DNA of 64,000 nt from the NCBI GenBank assembly GCA_964353865.1, contig CAYGXJ010000040.1, forward strand, positions 40,639 to 104,638, in the 5' to 3' direction. The notes under the pieces were generated by a model that worked only from the letters and a program-made list of their open reading frames with translations, was not told the origin of the DNA and searched no databases. This DNA comes from RBG-16-64-43 sp964353865 (lineage in GTDB: Bacteria > Chloroflexota > Anaerolineae > Anaerolineales > RBG-16-64-43). This document shows positions 1-8,410 of this stretch, piece by piece. Positions within the stretch are counted from its first letter, which is position 1, and each line of letters begins with the position of its first letter. Position numbers and translations under genes: made by a program.

Positions 1-2
1 CT

Positions 3-95
3 CCCGCCATTGGCGAGGATGAACGCGAGACCCATCAGGACCGTTGGCGGCGGGCGCTTGCGGCGGTCCAGATTTTCCACGACAATCAGCCCTGA
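3..95 (+). CDS. C-terminal end of an upstream gene (partial)
   Basis: One frame is open from the window edge to TGA at 93-95 and codes about 30 residues of a charged tail (DERETHQDRWRRALAAVQ, ending HDNQP). A purine run that matches the anti-Shine-Dalgarno almost perfectly (98-108) follows directly. The body of the protein lies outside the window, so no function can be given. It is on the same strand as the permease that follows and could share its transcript. With only 30 codons visible, a chance open frame is possible. Confidence 0.4.
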   Translation, partial: PAIGEDERETHQDRWRRALAAVQIFHDNQP

Positions 96-211
96 GGAAA
101 GGAGGTGAGGCTCTCCAGGTTCAGCCTGTTGGAGGGGTTCGACCCGATTGACCCGAGCACCAGGGACCCCCGGTAGGGGTGTCTCACCCTGAAGGTCAAG
201 GAGATGTCCCA

Positions 212-1852
212 ATGGAAGGTACAGTTGTCAGCATGAAACTGTACGCGCGTCGCAGCTCCGGGCTGATCCGCACCATCGGCTCGTTTGGCGCGATGGTGTT
301 TGGCGTTCACTGCATCAGCCTTTCATCGTCCGGTTTCATTCCGTTTTCGTGGGTGGCCTCCGTGTGGCCCGGCGCCTCGATCATCGGGGTGCTTTCAATC
401 GCAGCCTTCCTCTCGCTCTTCCACGGCTACACCTATGCCGTCATCGGCGCGGCCATGCCACGTTCCGGGGCCGACTACACCCTGGCCAGCCGCGTGCTCA
501 ACGCGCCCCTGGCTTTTGCCGCCTCGTGGACACTGGTTATCTTCAGCGGCGTCGTGGCCGGGGGGCTGATCGCATGGATCCCCAACTCGGCCTTCCCCGC
601 CCTGTTGCAGCCGGCCGCCATTCTCTTCAAGAACGACACCTTCAACCAGTGGGCAGCCTACGCCACGTCGTTCCAGGGCAAACTGGTGATAGGCACCATC
701 TGCGTGCTGATCACCTACGTCACCATGCTCATGCCCACGCGCACCATCGTGCGCATTCTGGAAATCGGCTTCTTCCTGGGCGTGTTGGCCTGGGTGATCA
801 TCTACTTCCAGTTGCTGTCGGCCAAGGGCCCGCAGGATTTCGTCGATGCCTGGAACAAGTTCATGGCCTCCACCAGCAAGTTCGGCGCCTACGATCAGCG
901 CATCCCGCTGGCCGAGAAAGCCGGCATGGTCCTCAACCGCAACATGGCCACCATGACCCTGGCCGGCCTGATCATGGGCTTCTGGATCTTCTACGGCTAC
1001 TACATCCCGACCTTCTTCGCCGGTGAGGTCAAGCAGGCTTCGCGCACGCTGCTCACCGGCAGCTGGTCGTCGATCATCGTCACCTGGGCGATCTTCGCCT
1101 TCGCCGTGGTGCTGCTGCAGCGGCTGACCCCGCTGGATTGGATCTCGGCCGAAGGCTACCTCTCGAACAACGGAGCGGCGGTGACCGCGGCGGCGGGTGA
1201 GCCGGTGATGGCCATGCCGTGGATCACCTTCTACGCCGGCATTCTCCAGCCGAACTTCTGGCTGGTGTTCATCACCGCCATCGCCTGGATCTACACCCTG
1301 ATCAACCTGGCACAGACGTACTTCTTCTACGCCAGCCGCATCATCTTCGCCTGGGCCTTCGACCGCATCATCCCCGATCGCATCGCCTACGTTCACCCGA
1401 AGTGGGGCAGCCCGATCGTGGCTATCACTCTCATCGCGCTGGTCGCGGAGTACGGCGTGTACGACGCGGCCGTCGGCGGACCGCTGGGCACCCAGCTCAC
1501 GTTCGCCTTCTTCGCCGTGGTCACGCAGCTTGTGGCCGTGACCGCCATCACGCTGTTCCCCTTCCTCAAGCCGGAACTCTTCGAGCAGAGTCCGGAGATC
1601 GTCAAGCGGCGCATCGGCAAGGTGCCGCTCATCACGGTTATCGGCGGCATCACGCTTGTCTATCTGATCTGGATGATCGTCGCCTCCTTCCTCTTCCCGG
1701 CGGTGGGCGTGGCCAACCCGGCACGCACCGTACCCATCCTGCTGGGCATGCTGGCCAGCGGCCTCCTCATCTACTACGGGGCACGCTGGTACCGCATGAA
1801 GAAGGAAGGCATCGACATCGCCCTGACCTTCAAGTCGGTGCCCCCGGTCTAG
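212..1852 (+). CDS. APC-superfamily amino-acid permease
   Basis: An integral membrane transporter of the amino acid-polyamine-organocation superfamily, expected to carry amino acids or related solutes across the cytoplasmic membrane. About 546 residues with 12 or more hydrophobic spans. The N-terminal part (TIGSFGAMVFGVHCISLSSS) corresponds to the unwound first helix of the family, and the PRSGADYT segment after TM2 is typical. A GTG at 179 is in frame, but ATG 212 is preferred because AAGGAG at 198-203 sits 8 bases upstream. The C-terminus ends in a short basic tail. The substrate cannot be told from sequence. A perfect 36-base inverted repeat follows the stop. Confidence 0.85.
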   Translation: MEGTVVSMKLYARRSSGLIRTIGSFGAMVFGVHCISLSSSGFIPFSWVASVWPGASIIGVLSIAAFLSLFHGYTYAVIGAAMPRSGADYTLASRVLNAPLAFAASWTLVIFSGVVAGGLIAWIPNSAFPALLQPAAILFKNDTFNQWAAYATSFQGKLVIGTICVLITYVTMLMPTRTIVRILEIGFFLGVLAWVIIYFQLLSAKGPQDFVDAWNKFMASTSKFGAYDQRIPLAEKAGMVLNRNMATMTLAGLIMGFWIFYGYYIPTFFAGEVKQASRTLLTGSWSSIIVTWAIFAFAVVLLQRLTPLDWISAEGYLSNNGAAVTAAAGEPVMAMPWITFYAGILQPNFWLVFITAIAWIYTLINLAQTYFFYASRIIFAWAFDRIIPDRIAYVHPKWGSPIVAITLIALVAEYGVYDAAVGGPLGTQLTFAFFAVVTQLVAVTAITLFPFLKPELFEQSPEIVKRRIGKVPLITVIGGITLVYLIWMIVASFLFPAVGVANPARTVPILLGMLASGLLIYYGARWYRMKKEGIDIALTFKSVPPV

Positions 1853-1880
1853 ACCGGCGGACTTCGGCGCTGTTCGTCGT

Positions 1881-1916
1881 CACCCTCTCCCTCCCCGCGC
1901 GGGGAGGGAGAGGGTG
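1881..1916. repeat. Perfect 36-base inverted repeat
   Basis: Two 18-base arms (1881-1898 and 1899-1916) with no loop: a pyrimidine-rich arm starting CACCCTCTCC is followed by its exact complement ending GGAGAGGGTG. There is no T-run after it, so it is not a classic intrinsic terminator, although it could stabilise the 3' end of the permease mRNA. Its sequence style resembles the short CTCTCCC hairpins inside the repeats at 34.41 and 45.96 kb. Confidence 0.8.
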
Positions 1917-1960
1917 GTACTATGATGGCCGCTCGGCACTCCCTTGGGTGAGAGTCATGC

Positions 1961-2914
1961 ATGGCGCATACAACGTTGGTGTATGCCTCCGACCTGCATG
2001 GGTCGGAGGGTTTCTTCCGCAAGTTCGTCAGCGCGGCGGTCACCTATAAGGCCCAGGTCGGCATCGTCGGCGGCGACGTGACCGGCAAGGCCATCACCCC
2101 CATCATCCACCGCGGCAAAGAGGACTACGAAGGCTTCCTGTTTGGGTCGCGCGAGACGGCCAACGGCCCTAAGGAACTTGAGGCGCTCAAGACGCGCATG
2201 TCGAACGTTGGCTTCTATCCGCTGGTCCTCGCGCCCGACGAGGCCCAGGCCTTGGAGGGCGACCCAGCCCAGCTCAACGCGACCTTCATGGGCTTGATGA
2301 AAGAGCGCCTCAACCAGTGGTTCGAGTTGGCCGAGAAGCACTGGAAGCCGAAAGGCATCCGCTTCTTCTTTATGGCCGGCAACGACGATCCTTTCGACAT
2401 CGACGAGGCGATTAACGCCTCCGGCTTCGTGCAGAACCCCGACGCCCGCCGCTACAGGCTCGACGAATACCACGAATTGGTGGGGCTGGCTTCAGCCAAC
2501 ATGACTCCCTGGCAGTGCCCGCGCGACGTCGAGGACGAGGCGTTGCTGGCGCAGCTGGAAAAAGTCATGGCGCTAGTAGAAAGCCCGGCCCAGGCCGTAT
2601 GCGTCTTCCACGCGCCGCCGTACGATTCACAGCTCGACCTGGCTCCCGCGCTCGACAAGAACCTCAAGATTGAGGCCGGCGGCGGGCAGGTGATGATGCG
2701 GCCGGTGGGCAGCCCGGCGGTGCGCGCGATCATCGAGAAGTACCAGCCATTGCTGACCCTGCACGGCCATATCCACGAATCGCCGGGCTTCCGCCGGATG
2801 GGACGCACGCTGATGATCAACGCCGGCAGCGAATACGCCGAAGGCATCATGCGCGCCGCGCTCATCAATGTCGAGAAGGACAAGGTCAAGGGGTACATGC
2901 CGCTTTCGGCGTGA
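1961..2914 (+). CDS. Calcineurin-like metallophosphoesterase
   Basis: A 317-residue cytoplasmic protein with the complete dinuclear-metal phosphoesterase signature in order: DLHG (about residue 11), GGDVTG (about 38), GNDD (about 148), HAPP (about 212) and HGHIHES (about 268). These residues bind the two metals and the phosphate in the family. No signal peptide. The substrate (phosphoprotein, nucleotide or nucleic acid) is not indicated. The stop overlaps a possible GTG start of the next gene (2911), which points to translational coupling with the nucleotidyltransferase-like protein. ATG 1961 has only a weak upstream GTGAGAG. Confidence 0.85.
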   Translation: MAHTTLVYASDLHGSEGFFRKFVSAAVTYKAQVGIVGGDVTGKAITPIIHRGKEDYEGFLFGSRETANGPKELEALKTRMSNVGFYPLVLAPDEAQALEGDPAQLNATFMGLMKERLNQWFELAEKHWKPKGIRFFFMAGNDDPFDIDEAINASGFVQNPDARRYRLDEYHELVGLASANMTPWQCPRDVEDEALLAQLEKVMALVESPAQAVCVFHAPPYDSQLDLAPALDKNLKIEAGGGQVMMRPVGSPAVRAIIEKYQPLLTLHGHIHESPGFRRMGRTLMINAGSEYAEGIMRAALINVEKDKVKGYMPLSA

Positions 2915-2928
2915 CCTGCAGAGGACCG

Positions 2929-3720
2929 ATGGCCGCGCCCAAGTACGGGACCCCGCTCGCCGATTTCATGCCCGAGCGCACGCGCATCCTGGAAGTGCTC
3001 GCGCGCGAAGAAAACCGCGATCTCATCCTGCGCCTGGTGGGCGCCCTGGCGTTTCGAACACATTGCCCGCAGTTCGGCCGCCTGCAGGATGAACTGGGGC
3101 GCGTCTTCACCGACATCGATTTGGCCGGCTACAGCCGCCAGCGCGAACGCGTGATGCGCCTCTTGGCCGACCTGGGTTACAGTGAAGACACTTGGGTGAC
3201 GCGCTTGTTCGGCGACCAGCGCCTGGTGTATCACGACGAAGACCACGGCCGGCATATCGACGTCTTCTTCGACCAGATGAAGTTCTCACATGTCCTGCCG
3301 CTCAAAGGCCGCCTGGAAGCCGAAAGAGAAACGCTGCCCCTGGCCGAGCTGCTGCTCGAGAAGATGCAAATTGCCCGCCTCAACGAGAAGGACCTGATCG
3401 ATAGCATCATGTTGCTGCGCGAACACTCGGTGGGTCCGAGCGATGCCGAAACAATCCACAGCGGAGTGATCGCCGCGCTGCTGGCGAAGGATTGGGGCAT
3501 CTGGCGCACGGTGACCGCCAACCTGGAGGCCGTGCACCTGCACCTGGGCAGCTACCCGCAGCTGGCGGAAGAGGACCGGCACATCGTCGTCGAGCGCATC
3601 GACCAACTGCAAGCGGCCATCGAAAAAGCGCCCAAGAGCCTGACCTGGAAGGCGCGCAGTGTGATCGGCGACAAGCTCAAGTGGTACGAAGAGGTTGAGG
3701 AACTGAGCGACCGTATCTGA
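2929..3720 (+). CDS. Nucleotidyltransferase-fold protein (AbiEii-like)
   Basis: A 263-residue protein resembling the Pol-beta-like nucleotidyltransferases of the AbiEii/DUF1814 type. The N-terminal half has LVGALAFRTHCP (equivalent of the GG/GS loop), then FTDIDLAGY (first metal-binding Asp pair) and HIDVFF (third acidic position); KMQIARLNEKDLID follows as in the family. The C-terminal half is helical. A GTG at 2911 overlaps the previous stop and is an alternative start; ATG 2929 has AGAGG 5 bases upstream. No toxin/antitoxin partner is adjacent. The neighbours are a phosphoesterase and galT, so a housekeeping or sugar-nucleotide role is as likely as defence. Confidence 0.6.
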   Translation: MAAPKYGTPLADFMPERTRILEVLAREENRDLILRLVGALAFRTHCPQFGRLQDELGRVFTDIDLAGYSRQRERVMRLLADLGYSEDTWVTRLFGDQRLVYHDEDHGRHIDVFFDQMKFSHVLPLKGRLEAERETLPLAELLLEKMQIARLNEKDLIDSIMLLREHSVGPSDAETIHSGVIAALLAKDWGIWRTVTANLEAVHLHLGSYPQLAEEDRHIVVERIDQLQAAIEKAPKSLTWKARSVIGDKLKWYEEVEELSDRI

Positions 3721-3772
3721 CGTGAGCGCCGGCGGCCCCGCGGGCCGCCCGCACCCGGAGGAGCTCGAGGAC

Positions 3773-4840
3773 ATGCTCACCGAGCTGCCGCATCGCCGGC
3801 TCAACCCCCTCACCGGCGAATGGGTCCTAGTCTCCCCCCAACGGACGGAGCGCCCGTGGCAGGGCCATGTCGAAGCGTCGCCCGCGGCCGGGCGCTCCGC
3901 CTACGACTCCCAGTGCTACCTCTGCCCGGGCAATGCCCGCGCCGCAGGCCGGCGCAACCCGAACTACACCTCAACCTTTGTTTTCGACAACGACTTTCCG
4001 GCACTGATCCCGCCTGGGAGCGCGCCACCCGCGGCGCCCGATTCCGGGGCGCTCTTCACCGTGGAGTCCGAACCGGGCCTGTGCCGCGTGGTGTGCTATT
4101 CGCCTCGCCATGACCTCACCTTGCCGGAGCTGGCCCTCGAGCAAGTGCAGGCCGTGGTCGAAACCTGGCGAAAGCAAACGCTCGAGCTGGCGACTCTTGA
4201 ATTCATCCATCACGTTCAGATCTTCGAGAACAAGGGCGAAGCGATGGGATGCTCGAACCCGCACCCGCACAGCCAGGTGTGGGCCTCGCGCCACGTCCCA
4301 AACGAGCCGGCTAAGGAGGCCGCAGCCCAGCAAGCCTACAGCGAGCGAACCGGAGGCTGCCTCCTATGCGACCTGACCCGCGAGGAGGCCGCGCGCGGCA
4401 CGCGGGTGGTCGTAACCAACGCGTCGTTTCTCGTCGTGGTGCCGTTCTGGGCCGTTTGGCCCTTCGAGACGCTGCTGCTCGCGCGCCGACACGCAGTGGG
4501 CTTGCCCGACCTGGAACCGAGCGAGGAGCGGGACCTGGCCGAAATCCTGCGAGCCGTGAGCATTCTGTACGACAACCTGTTTGAGGTATCCTTCCCATAC
4601 AGCATGGGCCTGCATCAGGCGGCTTGGCGCGAGCCGCATGCCGATGCGCATCACCTGCACGCGCACTTCTATCCGCCGCTTCTGCGCTCGGCCTCGGTCC
4701 GCAAGTTCATGGTGGGATACGAGATGCTGGCCATGCCGCAGCGAGACCTGACGCCTGAGACGGCAGCCGATGCCTTGCGACGCCTGCCCGCGACGCATTA
4801 TCGGGCTCGTTCGGGGGCCGCGTTCGAGGCACGTACCTAG
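3773..4840 (+). CDS. galT: Galactose-1-phosphate uridylyltransferase
   Basis: Transfers UMP between UDP-glucose and galactose-1-phosphate in the Leloir pathway; a cytoplasmic HIT-superfamily enzyme. Visible: RRLNPLTGEWVLVSP at the N-terminus, the CYLCPG zinc site (about residue 47), the GCSNPHPHSQ active site with the uridylylated His (about 165), and LHAHFYPPLLRS with VRKFMVGYEML near the end. At 355 aa it is of normal family length. A GTG at 3722 would add 17 low-complexity residues; ATG 3773 is preferred because GGAGGAG lies at 3757-3763 and the family begins near here. galK and galE are not in the window. Confidence 0.93.
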   Translation: MLTELPHRRLNPLTGEWVLVSPQRTERPWQGHVEASPAAGRSAYDSQCYLCPGNARAAGRRNPNYTSTFVFDNDFPALIPPGSAPPAAPDSGALFTVESEPGLCRVVCYSPRHDLTLPELALEQVQAVVETWRKQTLELATLEFIHHVQIFENKGEAMGCSNPHPHSQVWASRHVPNEPAKEAAAQQAYSERTGGCLLCDLTREEAARGTRVVVTNASFLVVVPFWAVWPFETLLLARRHAVGLPDLEPSEERDLAEILRAVSILYDNLFEVSFPYSMGLHQAAWREPHADAHHLHAHFYPPLLRSASVRKFMVGYEMLAMPQRDLTPETAADALRRLPATHYRARSGAAFEART

Positions 4841-4973
4841 CCATTCCTTCCGCGAGGGGACGCCGCCGAGCGAGAAGCCCCCCGCGCATGAATCGTATGA
4901 GCCCATTGGCCCGCGTGCCGGGTTCTCGGGCACGCTCACCGCGGCCTCTCCAGCTGGCTGAGGGAGGAATCCG

Positions 4974-5651
4974 ATGACGCAGAAGGTCACCGACGTCTCC
5001 ACCGCTCGCGCGGCCTGGGAGGAAACTCTGACCCGGCCGATCGGCGATTTGCAGCGCGAGCTCGCCAAGCGCGACCCCGAGCAGACGGCGCTCAACGCGG
5101 GAACCGTCTACCGCGATGGAGCCATTATCCTGCCCTACTGGGGAGTGGAGTACGCAGTGCGCGTGCCGGAGTATGAGTGTGAGTGTCCGCCGGGTACGCT
5201 GGCCCTGCTGCTCTACTATCTGCATACCGCCGATGGCGCGCCGCTGACGGGCAAATGGGTGGCCTTTCGCGATGTGCCCGGCGGAACTTTCTACCACAAC
5301 GCGTTTCAGGGTTACGCCGGAAACCGTCTGGCCAAGTCGCTGGGGGACCAAGTTGCGGCCTTCAAGTACGCCGCCGAGACGATGGGCGGCGAGGGCGAAC
5401 CGTTCGGGGATGCGGCCTATCGTTTCCGGCCGCTGCCGCGCTTCCCGCTCATGGCGATCCTGTGGCAAGCCGACGAGGAATTCGAGGCGCGGGGTTCAGT
5501 GCTCTTCGACTCTTCGGCCGGGCACTACCTGCCGATCGACGCGTGTGCTGTCATCGGCTCGTCTCTCGTGCAGAAGGTGGTGCGGCTGGTGGAGTCGCGC
5601 CGCCCCAAACCGCCGGCCGTGTCGACCACGCCCCTGACCTCCATGGAGTAA
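4974..5651 (+). CDS. DUF3786 domain protein
   Basis: A 225-residue soluble protein matching the DUF3786 family pattern: LLLYYLHTADGAPLTGKW (about residues 79-96), then VAFRDVPGGTFYHNAFQGY. The family is widespread in anaerobes, often near corrinoid or methyl-transfer genes, and has no established reaction. The start at 4974 has GAGGGAGGA upstream at good spacing. The 133-base gap before it contains a small hairpin (CGTGCC...GGGCACG) but no obvious promoter. The next gene is a dodecin, and no corrinoid enzyme is in sight. Confidence 0.75.
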   Translation: MTQKVTDVSTARAAWEETLTRPIGDLQRELAKRDPEQTALNAGTVYRDGAIILPYWGVEYAVRVPEYECECPPGTLALLLYYLHTADGAPLTGKWVAFRDVPGGTFYHNAFQGYAGNRLAKSLGDQVAAFKYAAETMGGEGEPFGDAAYRFRPLPRFPLMAILWQADEEFEARGSVLFDSSAGHYLPIDACAVIGSSLVQKVVRLVESRRPKPPAVSTTPLTSME

Positions 5652-5701
5652 ACGCGGGTCCCGCCGTGCACCTGTGAATCGAGAGTCGAGGAGAGGCAAA
5701 A

Positions 5702-5917
5702 ATGGGCGAGAGCGTGTATAAGATCGTTGAGTTGGTCGGGACGAGCCCCGAATCGTGGGAGAAAGCGGCCCAGGTGGCCATCAACCAGGCCGCCAAGACG
5801 CTGCGCGACTTGCGCGTCGCCGAAGTCTCCGAGCTCGACCTCCAGCTCGAGGATGGCAAGGTGGTGGCGTACCGCGCCAAGGTGAAGCTGTCATTCAAGT
5901 ATCATATTGAAGAGTGA
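5702..5917 (+). CDS. Dodecin family flavin-binding protein
   Basis: A 71-residue protein with the dodecin fold pattern: VYKIVELVGTS, a helix (SWEKAAQVAINQAAKTLRDL) and two strands ending KLSFKYHIEE. Dodecins form hollow dodecamers that store riboflavin, FMN or similar aromatic ligands. The flavin-stacking Trp is present at the start of the helix (SPESWEKAA). Length is typical. GAGGAGAGG lies just upstream of ATG 5702. It is probably co-transcribed with the DUF3786 gene 50 bases upstream. Confidence 0.88.
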   Translation: MGESVYKIVELVGTSPESWEKAAQVAINQAAKTLRDLRVAEVSELDLQLEDGKVVAYRAKVKLSFKYHIEE

Positions 5918-6018
5918 CGTGGTCGGAGCCGGGCTCGCGGCCCCGCCCGTGGCCAGGGTGCTCTGGCGCGGACGTCAGGCAGCGTGCCCAAGCTGGGCCA
6001 CCTGGCGGAGGATGCAAG

Positions 6019-6372
6019 ATGTCGAATTCCCCCAACGATCGAGAGCGCCTGCAACGATTGCGTGAGAAGCAGATCAGCGCGCGCGATCCGCACGCCAAGC
6101 ATCGCAGGGTCGAGGCCAAGGTGGCTGCCCGCCGCCGCACCACGGTGAAGCGCTTTTCGATCCGCATGCTCGCCGAGGTTCCGCACAAGTTTGTGTGGGC
6201 CCTTGGCGGCGCGCTGTTTGGCGTGCTCGTGATAATTCTGCTGCCCTACTTTTGGCCGGACCCTCGCGCCTACCTGGTTGCACTGGTGGCGCTGCTCTTC
6301 CTGGCGGCCGTCGGCTTCTTCTTTGGCCGGGCGCTGGATGCGCGCGACGAATTGAACGACCTGACTCGCTAG
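6019..6372 (+). CDS. Small two-helix membrane protein
   Basis: A 117-residue protein with a highly charged, Arg/Lys-rich N-terminal half (NDRERLQRLREKQ, then RRVEAKVAARRRTTVKR) and two hydrophobic spans (about residues 57-75 and 80-99). I do not recognise a family. An in-frame upstream start exists, but ATG 6019 has GGAGGATG at the right distance, and the extension before it is Pro/Gly-rich and unconvincing. The basic cytoplasmic tail could bind phospholipid head groups or nucleic acid; that is only a guess. It lies between dodecin and the lipid kinase. Confidence 0.65.
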   Translation: MSNSPNDRERLQRLREKQISARDPHAKHRRVEAKVAARRRTTVKRFSIRMLAEVPHKFVWALGGALFGVLVIILLPYFWPDPRAYLVALVALLFLAAVGFFFGRALDARDELNDLTR

Positions 6373-6648
6373 ACCCGCCACGGGGGAGCGAGTGCCGAGA
6401 TCGCAGCCCCGCGCAGCCGATCGGGGTGGCCCTCCTGTGGGCTGTAGGTCCGGGCTGCAAGGAAATCGCCTGGGGGATCCGATGTTCTCGACCTTGGCGG
6501 CGAAACGGAATGGATCGCGGGCACGAGGGGACCATCCGAAATAGGCTTCGCGCGTCCAGGCGGTGCAGGTGCGGAGAGCTTGGCTGGAAAGTTCTATGGG
6601 ACCACCGCAGGGCAGTCTGTCCGACATCCTGGAAGTGGAGTAAACACA
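6373..6648. other. 276-base gap, no gene recognised
   Basis: GC-rich, with stop codons in all frames at short intervals. I looked for tRNA, SRP RNA, RNase P RNA and 6S-like landmarks and found none convincing. It ends with the short leader of the lipid-kinase gene. No clear sigma-70 promoter was found. Confidence 0.4.
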
Positions 6649-7590
6649 ATGGCCCGTCACAAGATCATCGTCAACCCAACCTCTGGCCGCGGCGCCGGCG
6701 GCGAATCGATCCCGGTCTTGGAAGCCGGTCTGAAGCAGGCGGGGCTCGCTTACGACTTGGTGCGCACCAAGCGCCCCTGGCATGCGGCCGAACTGGCCCG
6801 CGAAGCTGCCGCTGCCGGTTACGAGGTGGTGGTGGCGGTCGGCGGAGACGGCACCGCGAACGAGGTGCTCAACGGACTGATGCTGGCGCGCGAAACCAAC
6901 CCGCGGCTGCGGCCGGTGATGGGTTTGATCAGCGTCGGCCGCGGCAACGACTTTGCATTCGGGGCGGGCATTGAGCACGGTGCACAGGCCGGCCTGGCCG
7001 CCCTGGCCGCCGGCCGCCGGGTACCCATGGACGTGGGGCGAGTCTCAGGCGGCCTCTACCCGCAGGGTCGATACTTTGGCAACGGGGTGGGCATCGGTTT
7101 CGACGCCGTGGTCGGCTTCGAGGCGGTGAAACTCAAACGCCTGACGGGCTTCCCTTCCTACATTGTCGCAGCGTTGCGCACTATCTTCCTCTACTATCGC
7201 GCGCCGCGCGTGCGCATTGAAACTGACAGCGGCCCGCTCGAACTCTCGGCGCTCATGGTCTCGATTATGAACGGGCGGCGCATGGGCGGCGGGTTCATGA
7301 TGGCGCCCGGCGCCCTCATTGACGACGGTCTGTTCGACCTGTGCATTGCGCGGCAGGTTAGCAAGGCGGGCATCTTCGCCCTCATCCCGCGCTTCATGAA
7401 GGGCACGCAGGGATCGCACCCGGCCATCGTCACGGCGCGCACCAAACGCATCACCGTCACTGCCCTGGAGGGCGTGCTGCCCGCGCACGCCGACGGCGAG
7501 ACCCTCTCAACCGATGGCACGCGGCTGGTGGTTGAGATCGTGCCGCGACCTATTGAGATCATTACGATACTGGCTGGAGGTACCGCATGA
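6649..7590 (+). CDS. Diacylglycerol/lipid kinase family protein
   Basis: A 313-residue cytoplasmic enzyme of the DagK/sphingosine-kinase fold, which phosphorylates diacylglycerol or a related lipid. The N-terminus carries IIVNPTSGRG (P-loop-like), and GGDGTANEVLNGL (about residues 66-78) is the family's nucleotide-binding GGDGT motif; SVGRGNDFAFG (about 100) and the C-terminal HADGE (about 280) are the other family marks. ATG 6649 is chosen because the homologous region starts there; an upstream in-frame start adds 23 unconserved residues. The stop overlaps the next start by 4 bases (ATGA at 7587-7590), so it is translationally coupled to an acyltransferase. The pair suggests phosphatidic-acid supply. 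Confidence 0.88.
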   Translation: MARHKIIVNPTSGRGAGGESIPVLEAGLKQAGLAYDLVRTKRPWHAAELAREAAAAGYEVVVAVGGDGTANEVLNGLMLARETNPRLRPVMGLISVGRGNDFAFGAGIEHGAQAGLAALAAGRRVPMDVGRVSGGLYPQGRYFGNGVGIGFDAVVGFEAVKLKRLTGFPSYIVAALRTIFLYYRAPRVRIETDSGPLELSALMVSIMNGRRMGGGFMMAPGALIDDGLFDLCIARQVSKAGIFALIPRFMKGTQGSHPAIVTARTKRITVTALEGVLPAHADGETLSTDGTRLVVEIVPRPIEIITILAGGTA

Positions 7591-8330
7591 GCGTGACCGA
7601 ATGGGTGGTCACCGGCACGCTGCGCCGCATGACCCGCATCTTGTGCCGGGTCGATGACCGCGAGTTGACGCGCATTCCCTCGCGTGGGCCGCTCATCCTG
7701 GTGGTTAACCACGTGAACTTCCTTGAGGTTCCCCTCATGTATTCCCACCTGCGGCCGCGGCCGATCACCGGCTTCGCCAAAAGCGAAACATGGGACAACC
7801 CGGCCATGGGCTGGCTGTTCAATGTCCTTCAGGCCATCCCACTGCGTCGCGGCGAGGCGGACGCGCGCGCTTTCCGGAAAGCGCTCGAGGTCATCCAGGG
7901 CGGTGGCATCATGGGCGTCGCCCCCGAGGGAACGCGCAGCAATGATGGGCGCCTGCTTCATGGGCGGCCGGGCGTGGTCATGCTCGCCTTGAAGAGCGGC
8001 GCGCCGCTCCAGCCGGTGGCCTACTACGGCAGCGAGCGCTTCCATCGCAACATTCGCCGCCTGCAGCGCACTGAATTCAACATCACCGTCGGCTACCCCT
8101 TCTACCTCGAGGCGCACGGCGAGAAGGTCACGCGCGAAGTGCGCCAGCGGATGACCAACGAAATCATGTACCAGCTGGCGTCCATCCTGCCGCCGGAGTA
8201 TCGTGGTCAGTACTCCAACCTGGATGCCGCCAGCGAGGACTACCTGCGCTTCCCCTCCGGCTCGCAAAGCAATCTGGCGCGTGCGGCCACGTTTGGTGCC
8301 AATTGGGCGGCGGCCCCGGCCCAAGGTTAA
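7587..8330 (+). CDS. 1-acylglycerol-3-phosphate acyltransferase-like (PlsC family)
   Basis: A 247-residue membrane-associated acyltransferase expected to acylate lysophosphatidic acid or a similar acceptor. Family blocks: block I NHVNFLE (about residue 38), block II-like GWLFNVLQAIPLRRGEADARAF, block III VAPEGTRS (about 111), and block IV near LQPVAYYG. Block I normally reads H-x4-D; here the acidic residue is Glu, which keeps the charge but is unusual. It overlaps the lipid kinase by 4 bases. An intrinsic terminator follows 21 bases after the stop. Confidence 0.85.
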   Translation: MSVTEWVVTGTLRRMTRILCRVDDRELTRIPSRGPLILVVNHVNFLEVPLMYSHLRPRPITGFAKSETWDNPAMGWLFNVLQAIPLRRGEADARAFRKALEVIQGGGIMGVAPEGTRSNDGRLLHGRPGVVMLALKSGAPLQPVAYYGSERFHRNIRRLQRTEFNITVGYPFYLEAHGEKVTREVRQRMTNEIMYQLASILPPEYRGQYSNLDAASEDYLRFPSGSQSNLARAATFGANWAAAPAQG

Positions 8331-8351
8331 CGGTCGTCGAATCTCCTTAAC

Positions 8352-8385
8352 ACGAGGCGGCCGGCGGGTCGCCTCGTCCCTTTTC
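8352..8385 (+). terminator. Rho-independent terminator after the acyltransferase
   Basis: An 8-bp stem (ACGAGGCG at 8352-8359 with CGCCTCGT at 8370-8377), 10-base loop, then CCCTTTTCT. It would end the transcript running through the lipid kinase and acyltransferase. Confidence 0.7.
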
Positions 8386-8410
8386 TAGAGGAGGAGCGGA
8401 GGACCCTCAA

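Noticed and set aside
105..176. A 23-codon open frame after a perfect Shine-Dalgarno-like run (98-108)
   Set aside because: The only start in phase (GTG 105) lies inside the ribosome site itself, and later starts are too far away; the peptide has no features.
395..1396. Long minus-strand open frame opposite the permease
   Set aside because: Its translation is His/Gly/Asp/Arg-rich shadow composition, and the plus strand encodes a clear transporter.
6373..6648. Structured non-coding RNA (SRP or RNase P RNA)
   Set aside because: GGTCCGGGCTGCAAGGAAAT recalls parts of both RNAs, but the surrounding conserved elements are absent.
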